Source: JBQTHD01 sp052390275 (GTDB taxonomy: Bacteria > Actinomycetota > Acidimicrobiia > Acidimicrobiales > AC-14). From it: a stretch of 64,000 nt of DNA. This document shows, piece after piece, positions 52,800 to 61,681 of this stretch. Where the stretch lies: positions 62,001 to 126,000 of the forward strand of contig JBQTHD010000010.1 in NCBI GenBank assembly GCA_052390275.1. Direction: 5' to 3'. Position numbers and translations under genes: made by a program. The notes below the pieces were generated by a model. That model ran no database searches. It was not told where the DNA came from and saw only the letters and a program-made list of their open reading frames with translations. Position 1 is the first letter of the stretch. The number at the start of each line of letters is the position of its first letter.

Positions 52800-53474
52800 G
52801 TGATCTTCGGTCGGGACAGCACCTTCTTCCGCAAACCGCACGACCTGGTCGACCCGGCCCTGGCCCTACCCGGCCGGGAGGAGGCCATCCGTCCGCAGCG
52901 GGCTCACCTGGTGCTGGGAACGTCGATGCTCGACCCCTTCGGGGAGCAAGCCGAGCGCGCGATTGTCGGCATGGGTTGCTTCTGGGGGGCCGAACGGCTT
53001 TTCTGGAAGCTTCCCGGTGTGCTCACCACTGCCGTGGGGTACGCCGGGGGGACCACCCCCAATCCCACCTACCAGGAAGTTTGTGGCGGAAGGACTGGTC
53101 ACGCAGAGGTGGTGCTGGTGGTGTTCGACCCTACGCAGTGCTCCTATTCGCAGATCCTCAAGACCTTCTGGGAAGGCCACGACCCCACCCAGGGAATGCG
53201 CCAGGGCAACGACGTCGGCACCCAGTACCGATCGATCCTTCTAACCACCACCTCAGCCCAGGCGACCGAGGCCGCGCAGGCCCGGGAGAGGTTTCAAGCC
53301 GCCTTGACCGATGCCGGCCGGGGCACCATCTCCACCGGGATCGAAGCCGCCGGTTCCTTTTTTTATGCCGAGGAGTACCACCAGCAGTATCTGGCGGCCA
53401 ACCCCAATGGCTACTGCGGGCTGGGGGGAACAGGAGTCACCTGTCCGATCCCGGGCGCCGGTACCACGGCTTGA
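52800..53474 (+). CDS. msrA: Peptide-methionine (S)-S-oxide reductase
   Basis: 224 residues from a GTG at 52800. Catalytic block [21 protein letters not shown] with the active cysteine, [50 protein letters not shown] and [21 protein letters not shown] with a C-terminal resolving cysteine. A cysteine, not selenocysteine, is encoded at the active site. A 50-residue N-terminal part precedes the domain, as in some actinobacterial enzymes. Divergent from nadE across a 255-bp gap with no visible gene. Confidence 0.95.
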   Translation: MIFGRDSTFFRKPHDLVDPALALPGREEAIRPQRAHLVLGTSMLDPFGEQAERAIVGMGCFWGAERLFWKLPGVLTTAVGYAGGTTPNPTYQEVCGGRTGHAEVVLVVFDPTQCSYSQILKTFWEGHDPTQGMRQGNDVGTQYRSILLTTTSAQATEAAQARERFQAALTDAGRGTISTGIEAAGSFFYAEEYHQQYLAANPNGYCGLGGTGVTCPIPGAGTTA

Positions 53475-53557
53475 TCGGCCGGGCCGAGCGCCGGGCCCGG
53501 CCGAGGTTGACCCTTGCAGGCTCTGGTCAGCCCCGGGAACTCAGAAGCCGGCGAGGG

Positions 53558-54772
53558 TCAGGCGCCGTACTTGGCCAGCCGCCCGGCGCAGGCCAAAACG
53601 ATGGGCATCAGATCCTTGGCCGGGCGGCGACCCAACGACCCCCGGGCCGACCAGCGTTCCCCGAAGCGGACAACCTCGTCCCGACCGACCCGTGGCCCCC
53701 ACAGCAGAACCGGAACCGGATGCCAGGAGTGCCCGGCCAACTGGCTCGGGGTGGCGTGGTCCCCGGTGATCAGCAACACGTCGGGTTGCAGGGCGACTAT
53801 GTCGGAGATCACTGCGTCCATCGCCTCAATTGCTGCCACCTTGGCGTCGAAGCTTCCGTCCTCCCCGGCGGAGTCGGCCGGCTTGTGGTGGAAGAAGAAG
53901 AAGTCGAAATCCGCCCAGTTGGTCCTAAGGCGGTCCAACTCGTCGCCCAGGTTCTTGCTTCCCGGGAGGACTTCCATCCCCACCAGGCGGCCGAGGCCCT
54001 GGTACATGGGGTAGACGGCAATGGCGGCCGCGCTCACGCCGTAGCGCTCGTGCATGCTCGGTAGCTCGCGATGGGTGTCGAACCCCCGCAGCAGGACGGT
54101 GTTGGCTCGGGGCTGTCCGGCCAGAAGTTCGCCCACCTGGCGGTTCAGTTCAGTGATGACGCCGGCGGTGCGCTCGGCGTAGCGGGTGTGGGCCATGGGC
54201 GGTGACGGGGGGACGCCCACCACCTGAGGGTCGGTATCGGCAACGTGCGGGCTGAGATCGTGGCCCTTGAGAACCACCAGCACCCGGTGCTGGGCCTCAT
54301 GGACGAACTGGACCTCAACCCCGGGGATGGAGACCTTGCTGGCCAACAGGTCGATGACCTCGGCTGCCTCGGCGTCGGGAAGGCGCCCGGCCCGCCGGTC
54401 GGTGACGATGCCGGCCGCGTTCAAGGTTGCCAAGTTGCCCCGGATCGCCACGTCACCGGGACGCATATCCACACCCAGGCCGGTGGCCGAGAGCAGCCCC
54501 CGGCCGAGTTGGAACTCGACCGGGTCGTAGCCGAACAGCGCAAGGTGTGCGGGGCCCGATCCCGGGGTGATGCCCGGCCCCACCGGCTCGTGCAGGCCGC
54601 TGCAACCCTGCTCTGCCAGGACGTCGAAGTTGGGGGTGCGGGCCTCTTCCAGTTCGCTGCCCCAGTTGGGCCGGGCGAAACCCCCCAGGCCGTCGAGGAT
54701 GACCATGACGATCTTGGACGAAGCCGGTTGGACCAGTTGCGAGAGGTCGATGTTGGTGGATCCGGTGCTCAT
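53558..54772 (-). CDS. apgM: 2,3-bisphosphoglycerate-independent phosphoglycerate mutase, archaeal type
   Basis: 404 residues of the alkaline-phosphatase superfamily. KIVMVILDGLGGFARPNWGS holds the metal-binding aspartate, GPGITPGSGPAHLALFGYDP the active serine, and FFFHHKPADSAGEDGSFDAKVAAIE with LLITGDHATPSQLAGHSWHPVPVLL the second metal site. Interconverts 3- and 2-phosphoglycerate. The ATG overlaps the stop of the antiporter fusion gene by four bases (ATGA), so it is translationally coupled to it. Confidence 0.93.
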   Translation of the reverse strand: MSTGSTNIDLSQLVQPASSKIVMVILDGLGGFARPNWGSELEEARTPNFDVLAEQGCSGLHEPVGPGITPGSGPAHLALFGYDPVEFQLGRGLLSATGLGVDMRPGDVAIRGNLATLNAAGIVTDRRAGRLPDAEAAEVIDLLASKVSIPGVEVQFVHEAQHRVLVVLKGHDLSPHVADTDPQVVGVPPSPPMAHTRYAERTAGVITELNRQVGELLAGQPRANTVLLRGFDTHRELPSMHERYGVSAAAIAVYPMYQGLGRLVGMEVLPGSKNLGDELDRLRTNWADFDFFFFHHKPADSAGEDGSFDAKVAAIEAMDAVISDIVALQPDVLLITGDHATPSQLAGHSWHPVPVLLWGPRVGRDEVVRFGERWSARGSLGRRPAKDLMPIVLACAGRLAKYGA

Positions 54773-57522
54773 GGGGCCAGCCTACGGGCGCGACGGTCAA
54801 TCACCCGTCGTCGTGACCCGGTCGCCTGCCCCGAACCCTGGGCCACAGCGGCCCGGATGGCGTCGTAGGTGGCCGCGCTCAGCTTTACCCCGCCCCCGAC
54901 GGTGATCTCGAACCGGTCCGTCGCGGTTCCGGCCAGGGTCGTTACCCGGGCACTGTGGACGTCGACCCCGGTGGTGGCGAAGGCGGTGGCGATGTCGCGA
55001 AGAAGGCCCGGCCGGTCGCTGGCCCGCACGTCGCACAGGGTGCACCACGGGGACCCGGCTCCGTCGAAGAACACCTCGGCGCCCTCCACCGGGTCGGAGG
55101 TCACCGGCTGGCCGAGGGACTGGGACAGGGCCCGGGCCAGGGCGTCCGTGTCGATCGGCCCCGGGCCGCAAACGCTGAAGGACTCCAGCGCCGCCCCGTC
55201 TGGCCAGGTTGCGATGACGGCATCGATCACCTCCAGGCCCACGTCGGCCAGCACCTGAGTGGCGGCGGCCAGCAGGCCGATTTGGTCCCGGGCCACCACC
55301 TCGACCGTCCAGACACCGGTGTCGTCGTCCGGGTCGATCCCCGAGTGGGCCCCGATCCGGTCGGCGGCACCGGCGCCCATGGCCACGACCCTTGCCTGGT
55401 GGCGGCCGGGGAGCGGGTCGAGAATCCGGGCCTGGCGGGCCACCGCGTTGGATTCCTGGGCCAGCACCCAGCCCAGAGGACCGTCGCTCACCCGGCGTGC
55501 CGCGGGGGTGCCGGCACCCACTGTCCCGATGGCCTCGGCCCGCCGCCGCTCCACCACGTTGCGTGCGGGCCGGCCGGTCAACTCCGGGTGGGCCAGGGCC
55601 TCGAGCACCTGCTCGGTCAGTTGATCCAAACGCTGGCGGTCATCCTGGTCGAGGGGCCCCAGGGCCAGGCTGAGCAGGTAGAGCGCCCGGGCTCGCTCCG
55701 GGCGCTCGAGGTGGAGGGCGATGGGAATGACGTTGGCTTCCGTCAGCCCGTCCGTGCGGGAGGACGCCGCCAGGAGCAATTCGCTCTCGCTGACTAGCAG
55801 AGCCACTTCATCGGAGGCATCCGGCCCCAGGTTCAGGCGGGTGGCCAACTGGTGGGCAGCAGCCCGGCGATCGGTGGAGTCGTCGGTTATCTCCAGGATC
55901 AAAGCGGCCAGGGCCAACCACTCGGGATGGGCCAGCGATCCGTGGTGGTGGGAGGCGCCGGCATCGTCCTGGGCCAGTTCGTGGACCCGGTCGACCAGAT
56001 TCCAGCGCATCAGGCCCAGGGGATCGAGCCGGAACGGGTCGGCCCGCCGCCGGGCGAGCGCCTCGGACAATTCCGGGAGGGCCCGGTCCAGAATGCCCGC
56101 AGCTTCCAGGAGTCGCCAGGAGCGACCGTTGCCACGGGCCAGGAGTAGGAAGAACAGGTCACTCGCTTCTTCGTCCCAGGTCACGGCCACGCCCGCGCTG
56201 GTGGAGAGCCAGTTCAACAGCCCGGGCCCCGGCGGCGTGCCGGCCGCCAGCAGCGCGGCCTGAAGGGCAACGTGCAGGGTGAGTTCCGGGGCGGGCGTTG
56301 CCTCCATCTCTATATCTCCGCCGTTGGTGGAGAACCATCCGCCCGAAGGCATAGGCGTGGCGATGGGCATCCCCTCGGGCTGGGACTCCTTGCGCAGCAG
56401 CCGGGCGCGCAGCAGCGGGGGGGCGGCCAGGGTGGTCCCCAGCACCACCAGCAGGAGGGCGGCGTAGGCGTCGTTCCCCAGCACCCCCTCGCGCAGGCCG
56501 ATGCCGGCGAAGATCAGGCCCACCTCGCCCCGGGGAAGCATCCCCAGGCCGATGACCCGGCCGTCGACGCCCGTGCCGGCCGCGCCGACGGCCGAGACCA
56601 TCTTGCCGACCACCGCGGCCACGGTCAGCACCGCGGCCAGGATCAGAACCGTGGGGTTGGCGAACTGGGAGACGTCGGCATCGATGCCGATCTGGAGGAA
56701 GAAGACAGGGATGAACAAGTGCCCCACCGGGGTGATGTCCAGGCGTATGCGTTCGGCCTGGTCGGAGCGGGCCAGGGCCAGCCCGGCCACGAAGGCCCCG
56801 ACGATGGGGGCCAGGCGGGCCAGGGTGGCCAACTCGGCAAACGCCAGGGTGAAGGCAAGAGCCACGGCCACCAGGGTTCCCGGAGAGCGCGACAGGCGGT
56901 TGACCGTTCGGAAGAGCGGCGGAGCGATCCTTATGCCCACCGCGGTGGTCAGTGCCAGAAACCCGAAGGCCGTTGCGATGATCAGGCCGATCGCCCCGAT
57001 GGATACAGCGGTCCCCGATACGACCTTCACCACCACGGTCAGGATGATCAGGCCCATGACGTCGTCGATCACCGCCGCCCCGAGGACGGTGCGGGCCTCG
57101 AGACTGGTCAGGGCCCTCAGGTCCCCGAAGACTCGGGCGGTGATGCCGACGCTGGTGGCGCTCAGGGCGGCGCCCAGGAAAATTGACGTTTCCGGCCCGA
57201 GGCCCAGCGCGGTGGCCCCGGCCCAACCCAGGGCGAACGGGGCGGCGACTCCCACCATGGCCACGAGGGCCGAAGACCGGCCCACTGCTCCAAGTTGCTT
57301 GAGGTCCATCTGCAGGCCGACGTCGACCAGGAGCAGGATCACGCCCAACTCGCCCAGGACCCGCAACACCTCGTCGCCGTGGACGACACCCAGTAACGAC
57401 GGTCCGATGGCGATCCCCGCAAGGATCTCGCCGACCACCGCCGGCAGCCCGATCCGCTCGGCCAGTTCCGCCGCCACTTTCGCGGCGATAAGGACAACCA
57501 GGATCTCGACGAACACGTTCAT
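54769..57522 (-). CDS. Cation/proton antiporter fused to a GlnD-like sensor with two ACT domains
   Basis: 917 residues. Residues 1-375 are a CPA2 Na+/H+ exchanger with about 12 membrane helices and the ion-site motif AAVIDDVMGLIIL (Asp153-Asp154). Residues about 410-640 follow the C-terminal half of GlnD: the LLEAAGILDRALPEL block, then WNLVDRVHEL in place of the YTVDEH motif, and LALAALILEITDD in place of LLLAALLHDIGKG. The HD dyad is replaced by Leu543-Glu544, so the hydrolase is probably dead. ACT1 spans about 737-790 and ACT2 about 826-895 (ASDRPGLLRDIATAFATTGVDVHSARV). It would sit in the membrane with a cytoplasmic ligand sensor. It follows the regulator gene by 18 bp. Confidence 0.85.
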   Translation of the reverse strand: MNVFVEILVVLIAAKVAAELAERIGLPAVVGEILAGIAIGPSLLGVVHGDEVLRVLGELGVILLLVDVGLQMDLKQLGAVGRSSALVAMVGVAAPFALGWAGATALGLGPETSIFLGAALSATSVGITARVFGDLRALTSLEARTVLGAAVIDDVMGLIILTVVVKVVSGTAVSIGAIGLIIATAFGFLALTTAVGIRIAPPLFRTVNRLSRSPGTLVAVALAFTLAFAELATLARLAPIVGAFVAGLALARSDQAERIRLDITPVGHLFIPVFFLQIGIDADVSQFANPTVLILAAVLTVAAVVGKMVSAVGAAGTGVDGRVIGLGMLPRGEVGLIFAGIGLREGVLGNDAYAALLLVVLGTTLAAPPLLRARLLRKESQPEGMPIATPMPSGGWFSTNGGDIEMEATPAPELTLHVALQAALLAAGTPPGPGLLNWLSTSAGVAVTWDEEASDLFFLLLARGNGRSWRLLEAAGILDRALPELSEALARRRADPFRLDPLGLMRWNLVDRVHELAQDDAGASHHHGSLAHPEWLALAALILEITDDSTDRRAAAHQLATRLNLGPDASDEVALLVSESELLLAASSRTDGLTEANVIPIALHLERPERARALYLLSLALGPLDQDDRQRLDQLTEQVLEALAHPELTGRPARNVVERRRAEAIGTVGAGTPAARRVSDGPLGWVLAQESNAVARQARILDPLPGRHQARVVAMGAGAADRIGAHSGIDPDDDTGVWTVEVVARDQIGLLAAATQVLADVGLEVIDAVIATWPDGAALESFSVCGPGPIDTDALARALSQSLGQPVTSDPVEGAEVFFDGAGSPWCTLCDVRASDRPGLLRDIATAFATTGVDVHSARVTTLAGTATDRFEITVGGGVKLSAATYDAIRAAVAQGSGQATGSRRRVIDRRARRLAP

Positions 57523-57540
57523 GCTGGGGCGGAGGGGAAA

Positions 57541-58230
57541 TCAGGCGCCGGCCGTCGAAAGGACCGGCGCAGGTGTTGCTGTTTGGCCCGTCCCATCGGA
57601 CCCGCCCGGAAAAGATTCACCGGGGGTGGCCGGCGAGATGGCGTCGGGGATGGAGGGTGCAGGGTCGGCCCGGCTGGCAGAGTCGGCCCGGCTGGCAGAG
57701 TCGGCCCGGCCGGCAGAGTGCGAACGGCCGACCGCTGGCTCGAGGAGGTACCCGCGCGACCGGATCGTGCGGATAGCCAGGCCCACCGGGGCCAGCCGAC
57801 GCCGCAGTCGGAGCACGTGGACGTCCAGGGCGTTGCGCCCGGGGTTCATCTGGGGCCACCCGGCCCGGATCAACGATTCCCGGCTGGCCACCGCTCCGTA
57901 CCGGTTGATCAAACCCTCCACCAGGCGGCCTTCCAGAGGGGGAAGAGCAATCCACTGATTGGCATAGCGGAGAACGCCGTGGGTGTCCAGCAGCGGTGGA
58001 CCAGCCTCGCCCCGGGGGGGAGCGGTGTCGCCCAAGCGCGCCTTGAGAGTCCGGATTCGGGCTTCGAGATCGAGGTCGGCGGCCGGTAGGCGGATCCAGT
58101 CCTCCAGGTGGTCGATGACGGCGGGAGGCTCGTCGTGGGGGGCGACCAGCAGCAGGCGGGCGGCTCCCGCCTGAGCCAACTCGGTCCGCCGCCCGTGCTC
58201 CTGCGGCCAGTTGAGCAACGCCACGTCCAC
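57541..58230 (-). CDS. Atypical OmpR-type orphan response regulator
   Basis: 229 residues. The N-terminal 95 residues are a degenerate receiver-like region without the phospho-acceptor pattern, reminiscent of GlnR-type atypical receivers (DDWIRLPAADLDLEARIRTLKARL-like, here DWIRLPAADLDLEARI). The winged helix follows (ALPPLEGRLVEGLINRYGAVASRESLIRAGWPQMNPGRNALDVHVLRLRRRLAPVGLAIRTIRSRGYLLEP). The tail has repeat-encoded ADSASRADSASRAD. First gene of the operon with the antiporter fusion and apgM. A role in nitrogen or ion regulation is inferred. Confidence 0.75.
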   Translation of the reverse strand: MDVALLNWPQEHGRRTELAQAGAARLLLVAPHDEPPAVIDHLEDWIRLPAADLDLEARIRTLKARLGDTAPPRGEAGPPLLDTHGVLRYANQWIALPPLEGRLVEGLINRYGAVASRESLIRAGWPQMNPGRNALDVHVLRLRRRLAPVGLAIRTIRSRGYLLEPAVGRSHSAGRADSASRADSASRADPAPSIPDAISPATPGESFPGGSDGTGQTATPAPVLSTAGA

Positions 58231-58331
58231 GGCGGGCGACCGTATGGCCCTACTGTTGCCAACCTGTTACCTGGTCGTGAACGTTCATCCGGTAGCTGCA
58301 ATGGGCACCTGGTAATAGGATCAGCGGCCCT

Positions 58332-58402
58332 GCGGGCGTAGTTCAGAGGCAGAACATCAGCTTCCCAAGCTGAGAACGCGAGTTCGATTCTCGTCGCCCG
58401 CT
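58332..58402 (+). tRNA. tRNA-Gly (anticodon CCC)
   Basis: Acceptor GCGGGCG/CGCCCGC, anticodon stem TCAGC/GCTGA with loop TTCCCAA and T-arm CGAGTTCGATTCTCG. CCA is not encoded. It marks the left edge of the second accessory region. Confidence 0.96.
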
Positions 58403-58484
58403 CTCCGCAAAAGCCCTGGTCAGAGGTGCGACGACGAGGGCTGCTGTCCGACCGTGGCCGATACGCTTGACAGCGGTGGGCCGA

Positions 58485-58880
58485 TCAGTCATTCGGGTGG
58501 GGGATGATGGTTCGTAGCGCTTCGGCGATCTCATCCACGCCGAACTGCCCAGCCGCCACCTCCATCACGGTGTCGTACACAGCGTCGTTTGGCGCGGTCG
58601 TCGCTCTGACGCCGTTGAGCTCGAGGAAAACGGCGGTCGCCAACCACCCGAGGCGCTTGTTGCCGTCGACCAGAGGGTGGTTCTTCACGATCGACTGCAA
58701 CAGGGCCGCGGCTTTCAACCACACCTCGGGGTAGGCGTCCACACCGAAGGCGCTGGCGCGTGGACGAGCCGCAGCCGCCTCCAGAAGCCCCAAGTCGCGC
58801 ACCGGCGGAGGATCGCCAAGAAGGCCGACAGCCAAGCCGATCAAGTCCTCGATGTCGAGGTACTCGAAGCTCTGGTTCAC
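58485..58880 (-). CDS. doc: Doc-type Fic-fold toxin (death-on-curing)
   Basis: 131 residues. YLDIEDLIGLAVGLLGDPPPVRDLGLLEAA and the Fic motif HPLVDGNKRLGWLATAVFLELNG identify a Doc kinase that inactivates EF-Tu by phosphorylation. The HxFx(D)GNKR motif is intact. It is coupled to its antitoxin by a four-base overlap (ATGA). A decayed paralogue lies at 60.6-60.8 kb. Confidence 0.92.
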   Translation of the reverse strand: MNQSFEYLDIEDLIGLAVGLLGDPPPVRDLGLLEAAAARPRASAFGVDAYPEVWLKAAALLQSIVKNHPLVDGNKRLGWLATAVFLELNGVRATTAPNDAVYDTVMEVAAGQFGVDEIAEALRTIIPHPND

Positions 58881-59080
58881 CGACCGAGGCGGTAAAGGGC
58901 GTCGGCGTGAACCTCCATCACTCGCTCGGCGGCGTCGAACACCCGGGCACGGTGGGTCTCGATGCCTACGTAGAGCCGTACCGCTCGGCGGGCCGCCTCC
59001 TGCATCGAGATGCCGTCCTCGGTGGCTCTTTGGCGAAGCGCCTCGGCTTCATCATCGGTCAAGCGGAGAGTCATAGCCAT
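58877..59080 (-). CDS. Ribbon-helix-helix antitoxin of the Doc module
   Basis: 67 residues. MTLRLTDDEAEALRQRATEDGISMQEAARRAVRLYV is a typical RHH DNA-binding start; the C-terminal helix would bind Doc. Its start codon lies seven bases from a perfect operator palindrome. Confidence 0.88.
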   Translation of the reverse strand: MAMTLRLTDDEAEALRQRATEDGISMQEAARRAVRLYVGIETHRARVFDAAERVMEVHADALYRLGR

Positions 59081-59086
59081 GCGAGA

Positions 59087-59105
59087 TGGTATCAGGGTGA
59101 TACCA
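59087..59105. promoter_or_regulatory. Operator palindrome of the Doc module
   Basis: TGGTATCA-GGG-TGATACCA, perfect eight-base arms, immediately upstream of the antitoxin gene. An RHH protein would be expected to bind it for autorepression. Confidence 0.75.
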
Positions 59106-59229
59106 CAGGCGGGCCACTCCCGGCGTGGTCGGCCTCCGGAGCATTACCCCGTTCGACAAGCTTCTGGCGGACGCTGTCAGGCGTCCCGGATCGCTCGACC
59201 AGGGGCTCGGCTGCGGGGGAGAGCACGCC

Positions 59230-59720
59230 ACCCCGGCTTGCTGGTTGAGGTCTGGGTCACACTGTTCGGCGTCGGGCAGGTTCTCGTCGGCCCGGTCCTT
59301 GATGAGGCGTCGCTGTTCATCCAACGGCGGACGCCGGTCGCCGGGCGCGGCCGCCAACAGATCGTCGAGCAGCGCGCGCATGCGCCGCTGCACCTGCAGA
59401 GAGCCCGATCCCCAATGGCGGATCTCGTCGAGGCCAGTATCCACGTAGTCCGACCAGCCGGGCATGGGGACCACCAGGCGGACTGGATGGGGAACCCTTG
59501 GGGGGAAACTGTCGATCGATCGCCCGCTCGGTCTCACGGGCTATGCGCTCGATGATGTTGGTCACCCGGATGGAATGGGCGATGTGGCTGACGTAGCGCA
59601 CGAAGGCGGCCACGCTCACCAACACCAGAAGGAAGCCCACGGTGATGGTGTCCGGGCTGCTGACCACGGTTCGGGATGCAAAGCCCGTTCGCGTTGAAGT
59701 CCTTGCCCTCGCTGAGACCA
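59230..59720 (-). pseudogene. DUF2254 membrane protein remnant
   Basis: Two pieces of a DUF2254 protein in different frames. The upstream piece (about 59530-59655) encodes TVGFLLVLVSVAAFVRYVSHIAHSIRVTNIIERIARETERAIDRQFP, the second membrane helix and the connecting helix. The downstream piece (about 59240-59480) encodes SDYVDTGLDEIRHWGSGSLQVQRRMRALLDDLLAAAP, the family's C-terminal end. The ~200 residues between them are deleted and the frame is shifted, so the gene is dead. Confidence 0.65.
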
Positions 59721-59935
59721 AGCGAGCGCTCGATCTCGTCCGAGAGCACGCTGACGATCGGCAGCTACTTGCTCAGGTGATGCGCATCCTCAGGGACCAC
59801 GCCGCGCTCGAAGGCTCAGATGAGGGTTTCGCTGACTACCGCGCCGGTCGGGTCGTTCCACTCGGCGATGACCTGCGCGGCGAGATCGCTGACCTTCGAC
59901 GGCGGGAGAGGAAGCCACGGTCGAAGTCGTGCTGA
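59642..59935 (+). CDS. Probable antitoxin
   Basis: 97 residues as an open frame; the real start is unclear because the first 20 codons run antisense to the DUF2254 remnant. The recognisable part is VLALAETKRALDLVREHADDRQLLAQVMRIL followed by GFADYRAGRVVPLGDDLRGEIADLRRRE, a layout typical of antitoxins that precede RelE/ParE-type toxins. Its stop overlaps the next gene by seven bases. Confidence 0.55.
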   Translation: MMVSGLLTTVRDAKPVRVEVLALAETKRALDLVREHADDRQLLAQVMRILRDHAALEGSDEGFADYRAGRVVPLGDDLRGEIADLRRRERKPRSKSC

Positions 59936-60345
59936 CGGTCGTCGCCGACCGCCAGGTGCGAGACCTGCGCGGTCGCCGAAGGGCGGCGGCGCTGCGGACG
60001 ATCGGTGAGTTGGAGGACCGGGGATGCGACGCCGCGGGATACCGGCTCGCGGGTCAAGGGCTCGACCACATCTGCTGTCGACACCTCTACGGGGACGATC
60101 GCCTCCTCACGGTTTGGCCGAGCGACGAGAGTGCCCTTGTCATCCTCGTCGCCCCTCACCACGACACGGCGGGCGGCGTTTACGACCAGCTCGTCGAGGC
60201 GCTGGACATCGACATACCGGCCGACGAACGAGAGAAGCCCCCGTGTTGCGACGAGGAGGGTGAGCCGCCGACGGACGCCGACGCCGCAAGCGCAATCGCC
60301 GACGCCGTCGAGCGCAGGGCGAGACAGCAGCGTCGCAGGCGCTGA
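59929..60345 (+). CDS. Probable RelE/ParE-type toxin
   Basis: 138 residues. The first 95 (LTVVADRQVRDLRGRRRAAALRTIGELEDRG, then RHLYGDDRLLTVWPSDESALVILVAPHH) fit the small RelE/ParE fold, while the tail is an Arg/Ala/Asp-rich extension. Coupled to the preceding antitoxin-like gene by overlap. Fold assignment is by pattern only. Confidence 0.5.
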   Translation: MLTVVADRQVRDLRGRRRAAALRTIGELEDRGCDAAGYRLAGQGLDHICCRHLYGDDRLLTVWPSDESALVILVAPHHDTAGGVYDQLVEALDIDIPADEREKPPCCDEEGEPPTDADAASAIADAVERRARQQRRRR

Positions 60346-60468
60346 CTTCTACCGGAACTTCTACCGGACGGGGAGGCGGCATCGCCGAATCGGACCCTCT
60401 CGGCCGAGGCATGATCCGGCCACGCTTGCCACTCTCGTGACCGAGGTAGCGACGGCTCGCCACCTCCG

Positions 60469-60624
60469 TCAGGCCTGAATCCCCAATCGGGCATCGAAGG
60501 TGTCCCCCGGCTCGACGGCGAGCAGGGCGGCGCCGCGGTGGAACGTGACGATGAACTGATCGAGGAAGCCGATCTGACCGGCGACGATCGGGAACGGCGC
60601 CTGCCACCTCGGAACGAAGCCCAC
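60469..60624 (-). pseudogene. C-terminal fragment of a retropepsin-like aspartyl protease
   Basis: A 51-codon frame reading VGFVPRWQAPFPIVAGQIGF, then DQFIVTFHRGAALLAVEPGD and FDARLGI. This matches the last strand and C-terminus of bacterial retropepsin-like proteins found in actinobacteria. The N-terminal catalytic part is absent. It abuts the doc remnant. Confidence 0.45.
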
Positions 60625-60639
60625 GTCACTCCGCCTCTG

Positions 60640-60830
60640 CCGCCGTTGAGCTCGAGGAAAACGGCGGCCGAAACCACCCGAGTCGTTTGTTGTCGTCGAC
60701 CACCGGGTGGTTCTTCACGATTGACTGCAACAGGGCGGCGGCTTTCGACCAGACCTCGGGATGGGCGTTCTCACCGAAGGCGCTGGCGCGCAGACGAGCC
60801 GCAGGCACCCCCAGGCGGACGCCTGTCCGA
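60640..60830 (-). pseudogene. Decayed second copy of doc
   Basis: About 190 bp align with the intact doc at 58615-58792 with roughly four-fifths of bases identical. The Fic motif reads HPVVDDNKR (Gly replaced by Asp), the frame is shifted just after it, and the C-terminus is missing. Confidence 0.75.
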
Positions 60831-60964
60831 AGCGAACAGCACGGGTCGCCGTCTTGGGATGGCCGTTGACAGGAACTCGGCATCGTCGGTCACCATGGAG
60901 AGCCGCCTGGCCTGCCAGCAACAATTCGCAGTAGGGACATCGCGGCGCCCTCCACAATTGGGGG

Positions 60965-61507
60965 GTGAAGGCTGTCGCTCGCGCTCAGGCGGATCTGGAA
61001 GCGGGGCGATCTTGGAAGGCCCGTGACCGGCTCCGCGGAGCCTTCGTTACCCAGCCGGCGAATCAGGAGGTGCTCAAGCTCCTTGGGGAGGTCCTCTACC
61101 AGATGGGTGATCTACCCGAGGCCGCCAAGTACTGGCTGATGACTGACCGGACCGGAAGCGATTTCGACGCTGCCCGGGCTGCACTGTTGGAACGTCATGG
61201 CGGAGACCTCGCCCTCGTCGGGTCTGCACTTCCCGTGAGAGTTGAACCAGAGGAGCTTCCGCTGCTCGCCCAGGAGCGGCTTTCGGAGGTGAGCGATGCG
61301 GCTCGCGCGCGGTTCGGCAAACACGTCGATCTCGGCTGGGGGCGCCGGCCCCGCGGGAAGGGCCGGGAGCCCGTCAGAACATGGAGAACCAAGGTGGGCG
61401 ACGCCGTCGGTGGAGTCCTGGTGCTTCTTTTTGTCGCGGCGGTGTTGGTCGGCATCGTCTCTCTCGCCATTCGCGGTGTTGAAGTGGTGGTGTCGCTGTT
61501 CAGGTAG
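60965..61507 (+). CDS. DUF6584-like TPR-type membrane protein
   Basis: 180 residues from a GTG at 60965. A helical repeat region, ARAQADLEAGRSWKARDRLRGAF and VLKLLGEVLYQMGDLPEAAKYWLMTD, is followed by a basic linker and one membrane segment VGGVLVLLFVAAVLVGIVSLAI. The layout (tetratricopeptide-like N-terminus, single C-terminal helix) is that of DUF6584 proteins, function unknown. Confidence 0.7.
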   Translation: MKAVARAQADLEAGRSWKARDRLRGAFVTQPANQEVLKLLGEVLYQMGDLPEAAKYWLMTDRTGSDFDAARAALLERHGGDLALVGSALPVRVEPEELPLLAQERLSEVSDAARARFGKHVDLGWGRRPRGKGREPVRTWRTKVGDAVGGVLVLLFVAAVLVGIVSLAIRGVEVVVSLFR

Positions 61508-61681
61508 CGGACCCGTGTGGCCGATCGGCCCGTGCGCTCGTCATCCGTCGTCGTCGGAGATTCGCTTCTAGCGGCGTGGGAGGGAACCGAGGAGATCTGT
61601 CTTGACACCGCAGCCAGTCAGCGGGGGTAGTGGCTGACAGGTCTACGAATTCTCAGCCGTCTCCGTTAGCGTTGGGGGCGG

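Noticed and set aside
52800..53474. MsrA as a selenoprotein, given tRNA-Sec nearby
   Set aside because: The active-site codon in GCFWG is a normal cysteine codon; no in-frame TGA.
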